DNA of 64,000 bases. Origin: UBA2040 sp963977135. Its GTDB lineage: Bacteria; Bacteroidota; Bacteroidia; Flavobacteriales_D; Crocinitomicaceae. Both the position numbers and the translations under genes were made by a program. The stretch is from NCBI GenBank assembly GCA_963977135.1, contig CAXBNN010000003.1:248001-312000 (forward strand). Reading direction: 5' to 3'. A model generated the notes under the pieces. The model saw only the letters and a program-made list of their open reading frames with translations, searched no databases and was not told where the DNA came from. Numbering within the stretch: position 1 is the first letter of the stretch; each line of letters opens with the position of its first letter. Shown here piece after piece: positions 35,057 through 43,114 of the stretch.

Positions 35057-35785
35057 TTATTGTGCAAAAGCTAGTGAAATAAGACTAATGCGAAGGTCGG
35101 GATTTTTTTTGTGGATTTGCAGAACAATCTTTTCCAATGTGGCGCCTGTTGTTATAACATCGTCTACAATTGCTATGTGTATGTATTCCCGAACGACATC
35201 TGTTTTCCGAAAAGCGCCTTCAATATTGTCCCAACGACCGAAACGGCCTTTTTTGGTTTGACTTTCTGTGTGAAGACTTCTTTGAATGAAATGGTTGTCA
35301 GTTTGAATATTTAGAATGGAAGAAATTCCCTTGCACAATTCTTCACTTTGGTTGTAGCCACGAATAAATCGTTTTTTAGGATGAATGGGTACGGGAATAA
35401 ACGCATCAATATCTTTTGCCCAGTCAAATTTGCTTAATTGCTCGCCAAGTTTTTCACCCAATGTTACCGCCAGTTGGGGTTTGTCTTTGTATTTTATATT
35501 GTGAAGGAGCGACTGAGCCGCAGTTTCACTTTGATATGTCAGCCAAGCATAAACGTTTTCTATTTTTACTCTTCCCCAAAAGAGTTGGGCCACAGGACTC
35601 TGATCGTTGTTTTCTGAGAAATGTGTTATAGGAAGATTTTCGAGGCAAAATGAACAAATGTTTTTCGTGCTTTTTGAAAGTTCTCCTTCGCATATCAAAC
35701 AGATTTCTGGGAACAACAAATGAGCCAAACTTTCTTTAGACTGTTTAATATTATCTGTTAAAATTCTTGAAAGTCTACTACTCAT
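35057..35785 (-). CDS. comF: ComF family phosphoribosyltransferase-like protein
   Basis: About 242 residues from the ATG at 35785. The N-terminal part has a zinc-knuckle pattern CLICEGEL..CSFCLENLP (about 28-50), and the C-terminal half is a PRTase fold with FIPVPIHPKKRFIRGYNQSEEL and the PRPP-binding loop IAIVDDVITTGATLEKI. ComF proteins act in DNA uptake for transformation; dprA is also present in the window (49.3-50.4 kb), so natural transformation is plausible. An ATG at 35818 would add 11 residues. Confidence 0.9.
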   Translation of the reverse strand: MSSRLSRILTDNIKQSKESLAHLLFPEICLICEGELSKSTKNICSFCLENLPITHFSENNDQSPVAQLFWGRVKIENVYAWLTYQSETAAQSLLHNIKYKDKPQLAVTLGEKLGEQLSKFDWAKDIDAFIPVPIHPKKRFIRGYNQSEELCKGISSILNIQTDNHFIQRSLHTESQTKKGRFGRWDNIEGAFRKTDVVREYIHIAIVDDVITTGATLEKIVLQIHKKNPDLRISLISLAFAQ

Positions 35786-35818
35786 TGATTTTCGCTTGAA
35801 TATCAAAATTCTATTCAC

Positions 35819-36230
35819 TTTTCGTTGTTTAAAATATCAAAAATTTCAACTTGACAAAGGGAAAAAAACGAATTATTTTTATGGCTGGTCAATTTCCCTA
35901 GTGGTTTAAAGCATTCGTAAGAATTAAAATATTTATCGACATAAAAATACTGGTGTATGTGGATAATTTTTGCGACTCTGTTAATATTGAGGTAAGGAAT
36001 GGATAACAAAGGGATTGGGGCCTGAATGTTAATAAAGATAAGGACTTGTGGATTTCTTTAACTTGTGAGAAGAGAATTAAATCGCAATTTTTGTAAGCCG
36101 AAAGAAAAGTTAGAAAACGAAGTTTTATACGTACATAAAATGGTCTTTCGGAAAGCAAATATTTAACGAAACACTACTAAAAAAGAAAAAATAACTTCGC
36201 CGATTTTCGGCTTAATAAAAAAATAAAGGC
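35819..36230. other. Intergenic region upstream of nrdB with a DnaA box
   Basis: This 412-base AT-rich gap contains TGTGGATAA at 35958-35966, an exact DnaA box on the minus strand (TTATCCACA), and weaker relatives (ATGGATAAC at 35999-36007, TTGTGGATT at about 36047-36055). A small GCCGATTTTCGGC hairpin lies at about 36200-36212, near the nrdB start. Short open frames on the minus strand look like noise. Confidence 0.5.
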
Positions 36231-37205
36231 ATGGCAGTACAAAACGAACCAATTTTAGAAGAAAACAAGAACAGATTTGTTCTTTTTCCTATTCAACATG
36301 ATGACATCTGGTCGTTTTACAAACGTGCGGAAGCAAGTTTTTGGACAGCAGAGGAAATCGATTTGGCTGCCGATCTAGTAGATTGGGAAAGCAAGTTGAA
36401 TGATGATGAAAAACACTTCATTAAGCATGTTTTGGCATTTTTTGCTGCTTCTGACGGTATCGTTAATGAAAATTTGGCCGAAAACTTCTTAAGTGAAGTA
36501 CAATATACTGAAGCGAAATTCTTTTATGGTTTTCAAATTGCAATGGAAAACGTTCACTCAGAAACGTACTCCTTGTTGATCGATACATACATAAGAGATA
36601 CCGCTGAAAAAAATCATTTGTTTAATGCAATTGAAACATTAGACTGCGTTAAGAAAAAAGCAGACTGGGCATTACGTTGGATCGAAAAAGGATCTTTTGC
36701 TGAAAGATTAGTTGCTTTTGCAGCTGTTGAAGGAATTTTCTTCTCAGGTTCTTTTTGCTCTATTTTCTGGTTGAAGAAAAGAGGATTGATGCCAGGATTG
36801 GCTTTCTCAAATGAGTTGATTTCGCGAGATGAAGGTTTACACTGTGATTTCGCATGTTTGTTGTATAACGACCACGTTAAAAACAAAATGACGAAAGAGC
36901 AGATCAAAGAAATCATCTTGGATGCTGTTGAAATTGAAAAAGAGTTCGTAACGGATGCACTACCTGTTCGTTTGATAGGTATGAACAGTGAGTCAATGGG
37001 TCAATATATTGAGTTCGTTGCAGACCGTTTGTTAAACGAATTAGGAGTAGAAAAAGAATACAATGCTGTGAATCCATTTGACTTCATGGATATGATATCT
37101 ATTCAAGGAAAGACAAATTTCTTCGAAAAACGAGTTGCAGAATACCAAAAAGCAGGTGTTATGGGTGACTCATCTCAAACATTCTCAATCGACGAAGACT
37201 TTTAA
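36231..37205 (+). CDS. nrdB: Ribonucleotide reductase class I, beta subunit
   Basis: NrdB holds the di-iron/tyrosyl radical cofactor that starts ribonucleotide reduction. In 324 residues the metal ligands appear in WESKLNDDE, AMENVHSETYS (the histidine followed four residues later by the radical tyrosine), and near SRDEGLHCDFA; the C-terminal tail SSQTFSIDEDF binds the alpha subunit. nrdA follows after 35 bases. The long AT-rich upstream region carries a DnaA box. Confidence 0.96.
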   Translation: MAVQNEPILEENKNRFVLFPIQHDDIWSFYKRAEASFWTAEEIDLAADLVDWESKLNDDEKHFIKHVLAFFAASDGIVNENLAENFLSEVQYTEAKFFYGFQIAMENVHSETYSLLIDTYIRDTAEKNHLFNAIETLDCVKKKADWALRWIEKGSFAERLVAFAAVEGIFFSGSFCSIFWLKKRGLMPGLAFSNELISRDEGLHCDFACLLYNDHVKNKMTKEQIKEIILDAVEIEKEFVTDALPVRLIGMNSESMGQYIEFVADRLLNELGVEKEYNAVNPFDFMDMISIQGKTNFFEKRVAEYQKAGVMGDSSQTFSIDEDF

Positions 37206-37240
37206 ATAAAATTATAAAACCCAAAACACACACAAGAACT

Positions 37241-39616
37241 ATGTACGTAGTAAAAAGAGACGGCCGGAAAGAGCCAGTTAAATTTGACAAAATAACAGCA
37301 CGCATCATTAAAATGTGTTATGGATTAGATCCATTAGTGTCTGCGGAGGCAGTTGCCATGAAGGTAATTGAAGGCATCTATGATGGTGTGACCACAACAG
37401 ATTTGGATAATTTGGCGGCAGAAGTTGCGGCAGCAAAAACAATGGATCATCCTGATTATGCTTTGCTTGCTTCAAGAATTGCAATTTCTAACTTGCACAA
37501 GGATACGAAGAAGAACTTCTCAGAAACAATGGAAGATCTTTACAACTATATCGATCCAAAAACAAATCAACCGGCAAGTTTACTTGCTGAAGATGTTTAC
37601 CAGATTATAATGGAAAACAAAGAGTTGTTGGATTCAAGTATTATCTATGATAGAGATTTTCGTTATGATTTTTTTGGGTTCAAAACCTTATCTCGTTCAT
37701 ACTTATTGAAATTAAACGGACAAATTGCAGAGCGTCCACAACAAATGTTGATGCGTGTTTCTGTTGGAATTCACAAAAATGATGTTCAGTCGGCTATCAA
37801 AACGTACAATTTGATGTCTGAAGGATGGTTTACACATGCTACGCCAACATTGTTCAACTCAGGAACGCCAAAACCACAAATGTCATCTTGCTTTCTTTTG
37901 ACTATGAAGGAAGACAGTATCGAAGGAATCTACCAAACACTTCAGTCTTGCGCGAAAATTTCGCAATCTGCAGGAGGAATAGGTTTGTCTATCCACGATA
38001 TTCGTGCTACAGGATCCTATATCAAAGGAACTAACGGAACATCAAATGGAATTATTCCAATGTTGCGTGTATTTAACGATACAGCTCGTTACGTTGATCA
38101 AGGTGGAGGAAAAAGAAAAGGTTCTTTCGCTATTTACATTGAACCGTGGCATGCAGATGTTTTCGAATTCTTAGACTTGAAAAAGAACCACGGAAAAGAA
38201 GAAAACAGAGCAAGAGATTTATTCTATGCACTTTGGATTCCAGATTTGTTCATGAAACGTGTGAAAGAAAACGGAGTATGGACTTTGATGTGTCCTCACG
38301 AATGTCCAGGTCTTTCTGATACACATAGTGCTGAATTTGAAGCATTGTACACAAAATACGAAGCAGAAGGAAAAGGAAGAAAAACAATCAAAGCGCAAGA
38401 TTTATGGTTCAAAATTTTGGAATCACAAATTGAGACTGGCACACCATACATGTTGTACAAAGATGCTGCTAATAGCAAATCAAACCAACAAAACTTGGGT
38501 ACTATCAAGTCCTCTAACTTGTGTACTGAGATTATGGAATACACAGCGCCAGACGAAATTGCAGTTTGTAATTTAGCATCTATCGCTTTGCCGAAATATG
38601 TTGCTGAAGATGGAACTTTCGATCATGATAAATTGTTCGAAGTAACGTATCAAGCAACAATCAACTTGAACAGAATTATTGATGTAAACTACTACCCAGT
38701 AGAAGAAGCAAGAAATTCAAACATGCGTCACCGTCCAATTGGAATTGGTGTACAAGGTTTGGCTGATGCATTTATCATGATGCGGATGCCGTTTGAGTCT
38801 GAAGATGCTCGCGCATTGAATAGAGAGATTTTTGAGACATTGTATTATGCTGCAATGACGGCTTCAAAAGATTTAGCGAAAGCGGAAGGAGCTTACGAAA
38901 CATATGAAGGTTCACCTGTTTCTAAAGGTATTTTCCAATTTGATATGTGGGGAGTTACTCCATCTGATCGTTGGGAATGGGATGTGTTGAAGGAAGAAGT
39001 AATGGAGCACGGAGTTCGTAATTCATTATTGTTAGCACCAATGCCAACGGCTTCTACAGCTCAAATCCTTGGAAACAACGAATGTTTCGAGCCATACACA
39101 TCAAACGTTTATACTCGACGAGTGCTTTCAGGAGAATTTATCGTAGTGAACAAACACCTTTTGAAAGACTTAGTAAAAGAAGGTTTGTGGACGAAAGAAA
39201 TGCGCCAAACATTGATGTCTACGAATGGTTCGGTTCAGAATATCAACAATATTCCTCAAGATCTGAAAGACTTGTACAAAACGGCTTGGGAAATTTCAGG
39301 AAAAGCAATTGTAGATCAAGCAGCTGATCGTGGAGCATATATTTGTCAATCTCAATCGTTGAACATTTTCATGGAAAATGCAAACTTCGGGAAATTGACT
39401 TCAATGCACTTCTACGGTTGGGAGAAAGGATTGAAAACAGGAATGTACTACTTAAGAACGAAAGCAGCAACAGATGCAATTAAGTTTACTGTAGACAAAA
39501 ACATGGTGCAAGAAACACCAGAAGAAGCAGAAAAGGCAGAAAAAGCAGCTTTGGAAGCGGCAGCAATCGCATGCTCAATCGACAATCCAGACGATTGTGA
39601 GATGTGCGGAAGCTAA
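37241..39616 (+). CDS. nrdA: Ribonucleotide reductase class I, alpha subunit
   Basis: The 791-residue catalytic subunit starts with an ATP-cone (MYVVKRDGRKEPVKFDKI), so it can be inhibited by dATP. The barrel carries SSCFLLTMKEDSIEGI with the active-site cysteine, NLCTEIMEYTAPDEIAVCNLASI with the radical-site cysteine region, and LLAPMPTASTAQILGNNECFEPY. The protein ends with the redox pair CEMCGS. It forms one operon with nrdB and ends 118 bases before a terminator. Confidence 0.97.
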   Translation: MYVVKRDGRKEPVKFDKITARIIKMCYGLDPLVSAEAVAMKVIEGIYDGVTTTDLDNLAAEVAAAKTMDHPDYALLASRIAISNLHKDTKKNFSETMEDLYNYIDPKTNQPASLLAEDVYQIIMENKELLDSSIIYDRDFRYDFFGFKTLSRSYLLKLNGQIAERPQQMLMRVSVGIHKNDVQSAIKTYNLMSEGWFTHATPTLFNSGTPKPQMSSCFLLTMKEDSIEGIYQTLQSCAKISQSAGGIGLSIHDIRATGSYIKGTNGTSNGIIPMLRVFNDTARYVDQGGGKRKGSFAIYIEPWHADVFEFLDLKKNHGKEENRARDLFYALWIPDLFMKRVKENGVWTLMCPHECPGLSDTHSAEFEALYTKYEAEGKGRKTIKAQDLWFKILESQIETGTPYMLYKDAANSKSNQQNLGTIKSSNLCTEIMEYTAPDEIAVCNLASIALPKYVAEDGTFDHDKLFEVTYQATINLNRIIDVNYYPVEEARNSNMRHRPIGIGVQGLADAFIMMRMPFESEDARALNREIFETLYYAAMTASKDLAKAEGAYETYEGSPVSKGIFQFDMWGVTPSDRWEWDVLKEEVMEHGVRNSLLLAPMPTASTAQILGNNECFEPYTSNVYTRRVLSGEFIVVNKHLLKDLVKEGLWTKEMRQTLMSTNGSVQNINNIPQDLKDLYKTAWEISGKAIVDQAADRGAYICQSQSLNIFMENANFGKLTSMHFYGWEKGLKTGMYYLRTKAATDAIKFTVDKNMVQETPEEAEKAEKAALEAAAIACSIDNPDDCEMCGS

Positions 39617-39733
39617 GAGGCAGAAGCGACAGCGGATGGCTGTGAGCTTTCGGATATCCAGCGCAGCTAAATGTGTGGGAGCTAAGAATTCGCTTATATA
39701 AAACGATTAAAAATACACACTCCAAATATAATT

Positions 39734-39763
39734 CCTCTTGTCGCAAGGCAAGAGGTTTTTTTA
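39734..39763 (+). terminator. Terminator of nrdBA
   Basis: CCTCTTG and CAAGAGG arms around TCGCAAGG, followed by seven T. Confidence 0.85.
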
Positions 39764-39836
39764 TGTGAATACGCCAAATTCCGTATAGTAAAATGTATAT
39801 ATTTTTTATTATTTTGTGTGAACAAAAACACACATT

Positions 39837-40634
39837 ATGAAACGTATTTTATTAATTTTTAACGTATTAGCTATAGGAGTAGTATCCTGTAAGAAGCAAG
39901 GCTGCACGGATCCATTAGCAGAAAATTACAATGACAAAGCTGACAAAGATGATGGCTCTTGCACTTATGCAGTAGCAACGGCAGCTTCACCAACTCCTAT
40001 TTTGCCGACTTATACAGGAGAATTTGGGGTTTTGGTTGGTATTAAAACAGTTACAACAACTTCTACACCTATTGGAAATATAGACACGGAGTTGGGAACA
40101 GGTGTAGCCATATTTAGTCAAGATGGTGGCGCTACTAACCTTCCTGCTGGGACACTTACTGTTACTTCTGGGAACAGTAAGACTTTAACGTTAAATAGCA
40201 ACAACAGCTACGTTTACACACCTTCAACAACAGATGTTACAGGAATAGATTATACTGGTTCTTCGGTCGTTTGGACAGCATCTGGAGGAACTTGGCCAAG
40301 TTTCACAGCTACGGCAAATCAAGGTTTCGGAACAGTTCAGAGCATTTCATCAGGAGATGTTACTGTAAGCTCTTCATATGACTTAACTTGTAACGGAGTA
40401 AGCAATGCAGATTCCATTTATTATGCTGTTTACGGCCCATCAGGAAGCAAAATAATACTAAAAGCAGGAAATACGTCATCTCATACGTTTAGCGCTTCAG
40501 ATTTAAGCGGATTAGGAACAGGTTCAGGCTTTGTTTAGATTACAGCGATTAAATATGATGGACAAACAATAAACGGAAAACCCTACTATTTAATAAACGA
40601 AACCGTTAGAACGAAACAAGTAAACCTAAACTAA
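39837..40634 (+). pseudogene. Lipoprotein gene with an in-frame TAG near the 3' end
   Basis: The first 233 codons encode a lipoprotein: signal ending AIGVVSC-KK, then CTDPLAENYNDKADKDDGSCTY, the calcium-binding thrombospondin-like motif of Bacteroidota, then a beta-rich part. A TAG at 40536-40538 stops it inside a strand. In the same frame 31 more codons follow (beginning ITAIKYDGQ, ending KQVNLN) up to TAA at 40632-40634, and they continue the beta pattern. CAG to TAG is the simplest change. The short form would be 233 residues, the restored form 265. The role of the protein is unknown. Either the gene is broken or the codon is read through; a sequencing error cannot be excluded. Confidence 0.7.
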
Positions 40635-40659
40635 TATACTACTTACTTGTTTTGTTTAG

Positions 40660-40693
40660 AGCCTCAGTTCAGTTTTGAATTGAGGCTTTATTT
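40660..40693 (+). terminator. Terminator of the interrupted lipoprotein gene
   Basis: AGCCTCAGTTCA and TGAATTGAGGCT arms around GTTT, then a T-rich stretch. Confidence 0.8.
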
Positions 40694-40701
40694 TGTTCGC
40701 T

Positions 40702-40709
40702 TATCTTTG
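40702..40709 (+). promoter_or_regulatory. -7 element of ywbE
   Basis: TATCTTTG lies 22 bases before the ATG. A TTTG at 40674-40677 would be the -33, 24 bases away, inside the preceding terminator. Confidence 0.5.
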
Positions 40710-40731
40710 TTCTTAAACAGACTATATAATC

Positions 40732-40932
40732 ATGGAAGAAGGCTCCAAAAGATCAAACATTCAAATAGGGATTGAAGTGGAAATTGTACAAAAACACCAT
40801 CAACGTACAGGTGAATTAACAGATGGAATAGTAAAAAGAATTCTTACTAAATCACCAAATCATCCACATGGGATAAAAGTTCAATTGGAGTCTGGGGAAG
40901 TTGGAAGGGTAAAGAATATTCTTGAAGAATAA
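40732..40932 (+). CDS. ywbE: YwbE family protein
   Basis: A 66-residue protein that matches the YwbE (DUF2196) family over its whole length: NIQIGIEVEIVQKHHQRTGELTDGIVKRILTKSPNHPHGIKVQL followed by SGEVGRVKNI. The small SH3-like fold is of unknown function. It converges on lspA, the two stop codons being one base apart with no visible terminator between them. Confidence 0.9.
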   Translation: MEEGSKRSNIQIGIEVEIVQKHHQRTGELTDGIVKRILTKSPNHPHGIKVQLESGEVGRVKNILEE

Positions 40933-40933
40933 A

Positions 40934-41668
40934 CTAATCTATTTCTTCGTTTATATTTTCTTCTTTGGAAACGGGACTTACTATTTCTGGAGTAGTTTTA
41001 TTAACCTTTGGGAAATACGTTTTTTGTCGAAGGAACACCATAAACACACCAACAGTAATCGAACCATCAGCTAAGTTCCAAATAGCAGGAAAGACTTCGC
41101 CTCCTCCTATCCATGGTATCCATTGTGGCCAATAGGCATGAAATTTAAACATGTCGACCACATTACCTAAAAGAAATCCTTTGTGCTTTGTCTCCGTTTC
41201 ACCAAAAATCCCACAATCAACGGTCACGCCTGAACCGCTCAGGTGATTAAATGGCATACAAGGATCGTACGGGAAAATGTAATCATAAAACATGGAATCA
41301 ATTAAGTTTCCTGTTGCGCCAGCAAGTATAAATCCCAATGCAATTTGAAATTCAATTCGAGCCCCTCTTTTTGCTTGAGTAATCCAATAATATGTGATTC
41401 CGATAATTGCAAATATTCTAAAGATGCTTAGTGCAAGTTTATGCCAAATTGCTGAACCAAAAGAAGTTCCAAAAGCCATTCCTTGATTTTCAATATATTC
41501 AAGGATGAACCAATTTCCTGCAATAGGTCGAATTTCGCCTGGAGAAAAATTTGATTTAATGTAGATTTTGAGGCACTGATCTAGCACCAATACTATTAGA
41601 ATAATAGAAAGGATTAGAAAAAATTGTTTCCGAAAGGAACTATTTGTCTTGTGCATTTTTTGCTTCAA
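40934..41668 (-). CDS. lspA: Lipoprotein signal peptidase
   Basis: LspA removes the signal peptide of prolipoproteins in the inner membrane. The protein has four hydrophobic helices, the DQCLKIYIK start motif, IENQGMAFG, and the two catalytic aspartates in ATGNLIDSMFY and IWNLADGSI. At 244 residues it is longer than the 160 of E. coli because of an extra loop between the aspartate motifs, as in other Bacteroidota. The start overlaps the DksA-like gene by 29 bases; an ATG at 41656 is an alternative. Several lipoproteins in the window are its substrates. Confidence 0.93.
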   Translation of the reverse strand: MKQKMHKTNSSFRKQFFLILSIILIVLVLDQCLKIYIKSNFSPGEIRPIAGNWFILEYIENQGMAFGTSFGSAIWHKLALSIFRIFAIIGITYYWITQAKRGARIEFQIALGFILAGATGNLIDSMFYDYIFPYDPCMPFNHLSGSGVTVDCGIFGETETKHKGFLLGNVVDMFKFHAYWPQWIPWIGGGEVFPAIWNLADGSITVGVFMVFLRQKTYFPKVNKTTPEIVSPVSKEENINEEID

Positions 41669-42023
41669 TACTCAAGGTAGCGTGAGGAACCAATTTCAAT
41701 CTTTCCTTGCGAATCAACTTACCAGTTGCGCGACAAATACCATAAGTTTTGTTTTCAATACGAATCAAAGCGCTCTGTAAACTCTGGATAAACTTTTCTT
41801 GACGAGCAGCTAATTGAGCAACCTCTTCTCTTGAAAGCGTTTCAGAACCATCCTCCATCATATTGAAAGTGCGGCCAGTATCATCAGTACCATGGTTGTC
41901 ACTATTTGACAATGACCCTTTCAAAAGATTATAATCTTCTTTAGCCTCAGTAAGTTTCTTATTTATTAATTCTTTGAAGTCGGCTAGTTCGTCGTCAGAA
42001 TATCTTGTTTTATTTGTATCCAT
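41640..42023 (-). CDS. DksA/TraR-like protein lacking zinc cysteines
   Basis: The 127 residues have the DksA layout: a coiled-coil N-terminal part (about 10-90) with EDGSETLSREEVAQLAARQEKFI, and a C-terminal YGICRATGKLIRKERLKLVPHATLSIEAK segment. Only one of the four zinc cysteines remains (GICRATG). DksA binds RNA polymerase through its secondary channel and works with ppGpp. A -7 element TAACTTTG is on the minus strand at 42072-42079. It is coupled to lspA. Confidence 0.88.
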   Translation of the reverse strand: MDTNKTRYSDDELADFKELINKKLTEAKEDYNLLKGSLSNSDNHGTDDTGRTFNMMEDGSETLSREEVAQLAARQEKFIQSLQSALIRIENKTYGICRATGKLIRKERLKLVPHATLSIEAKNAQDK

Positions 42024-42135
42024 TTTATATTAATTAAAACCAATAGGAAATAACGGTTTTTTTGATTGTCGCAAAGTTAATTGAAAATTCAATTTTACCT
42101 AATTAAGATATCAACGGTTTTCTATAGGATTTTGT

Positions 42136-43038
42136 TTATTTGGCTTTTTGAACGATTAATGCATCGGGATAGCCTTTTTTCTGAACGGTTTTGAGCGCTT
42201 CTTGTGCTTCGCCCTTTGTTGAAAAGTCTCCAGCGAAATAAATGTATTTGTATGCTTTGGTGGTGTTTAATTCAGTTCGGGATATATCTAACTTCAGACG
42301 TTTAAAGTTTGTGTCATCCGTATCAATCCATGTTTTAGATGACATGAGTTGAATGGTGTAATTGCCTTTTTTCTCATCTTTTGACAAATTGACGTGCGGA
42401 TAATGCGTTTCAGCGGATGTTCGAAATGCCCTAAATATGGCAGAAGCAAGAATTTCCTGTCCATGTGTACTATTTAGGTAATTCGCCTCGGAAGCGTTTG
42501 TTAGAAAACCACATTCAACCAAAACGCTGGTCATAGATGTGAATTTTAAAACTTGAATCGAGTGAGCTCTATCGTCATTGTTTTTTACACCTCGTGAAGT
42601 TCTTCCCGCCCTAGTTGAAAATTGCTTTTCGATTTCTTTTGCAAAAGAATAGGACTTTTTAGCTGAAAAATCGTGAACATGACTTTCTGTACCGCGAATT
42701 GTTTTTTTCGGGTTTCCATTACAATGGACGCTAATGAAATAATCAACGGAGTTGTTGTTTGCCAAATCAACACGTTCATCTAAGGAAAGAAATTTATCAT
42801 CTGTCCGGGTGTAAATGACTTTTACATTGTTCAAATATTGCTCAATGTATCCGCCTAAATAGTTGGCAATTAATAGATTAATTTCTTTTTCAGATTTGTG
42901 GGCTTTGGAATGGCTCAAATGACCAGGATCTTTTCCGCCATGACCCGCATCGATAATTATAGTTATCGTTGAAGTCTTTCGCAAACCGGTTCCGAACGCA
43001 AGGATTAATAAACAAAATACAATAGCTATACCACGCAT
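42136..43038 (-). CDS. N-acetylmuramoyl-L-alanine amidase with C-terminal SPOR-like part
   Basis: The exported enzyme of 300 residues cuts the bond between MurNAc and L-alanine. After a signal segment, the Amidase_3 domain shows IIDAGHGGKDPG with the zinc histidine and aspartate, SEKEINLLIA with the glutamate, FISVHCNGNP with the second histidine, and SVLVECGFLTNASEA with the catalytic glutamate. The last 70 residues (YTIQLMSSKTWIDTD..YKYIYFAGDFSTKGEAQEAL) look like a divergent SPOR domain. The ATG at 43038 is chosen because TACCTTTG lies 4 bases before it and an earlier ATG at 43056 would lie upstream of the transcript. Confidence 0.9.
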   Translation of the reverse strand: MRGIAIVFCLLILAFGTGLRKTSTITIIIDAGHGGKDPGHLSHSKAHKSEKEINLLIANYLGGYIEQYLNNVKVIYTRTDDKFLSLDERVDLANNNSVDYFISVHCNGNPKKTIRGTESHVHDFSAKKSYSFAKEIEKQFSTRAGRTSRGVKNNDDRAHSIQVLKFTSMTSVLVECGFLTNASEANYLNSTHGQEILASAIFRAFRTSAETHYPHVNLSKDEKKGNYTIQLMSSKTWIDTDDTNFKRLKLDISRTELNTTKAYKYIYFAGDFSTKGEAQEALKTVQKKGYPDALIVQKAK

Positions 43039-43042
43039 AGTG

Positions 43043-43050
43043 CAAAGGTA
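43043..43050 (-). promoter_or_regulatory. -7 element of the amidase gene
   Basis: TACCTTTG on the minus strand ends 4 bases before the chosen start codon, so the transcript would begin at or inside the start codon. No -33 TTG is apparent. Confidence 0.5.
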
Positions 43051-43114
43051 AACCAAGATTGTGCCGATTTTAAAGTAGCAAATGTCAATTTATCAAGAAA
43101 AGTACGGTGAATAA

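Noticed and set aside
35898..36158. An 86-codon minus-strand frame upstream of nrdB
   Set aside because: The product shows no domain and the bases look like AT-rich regulatory DNA with a DnaA box.
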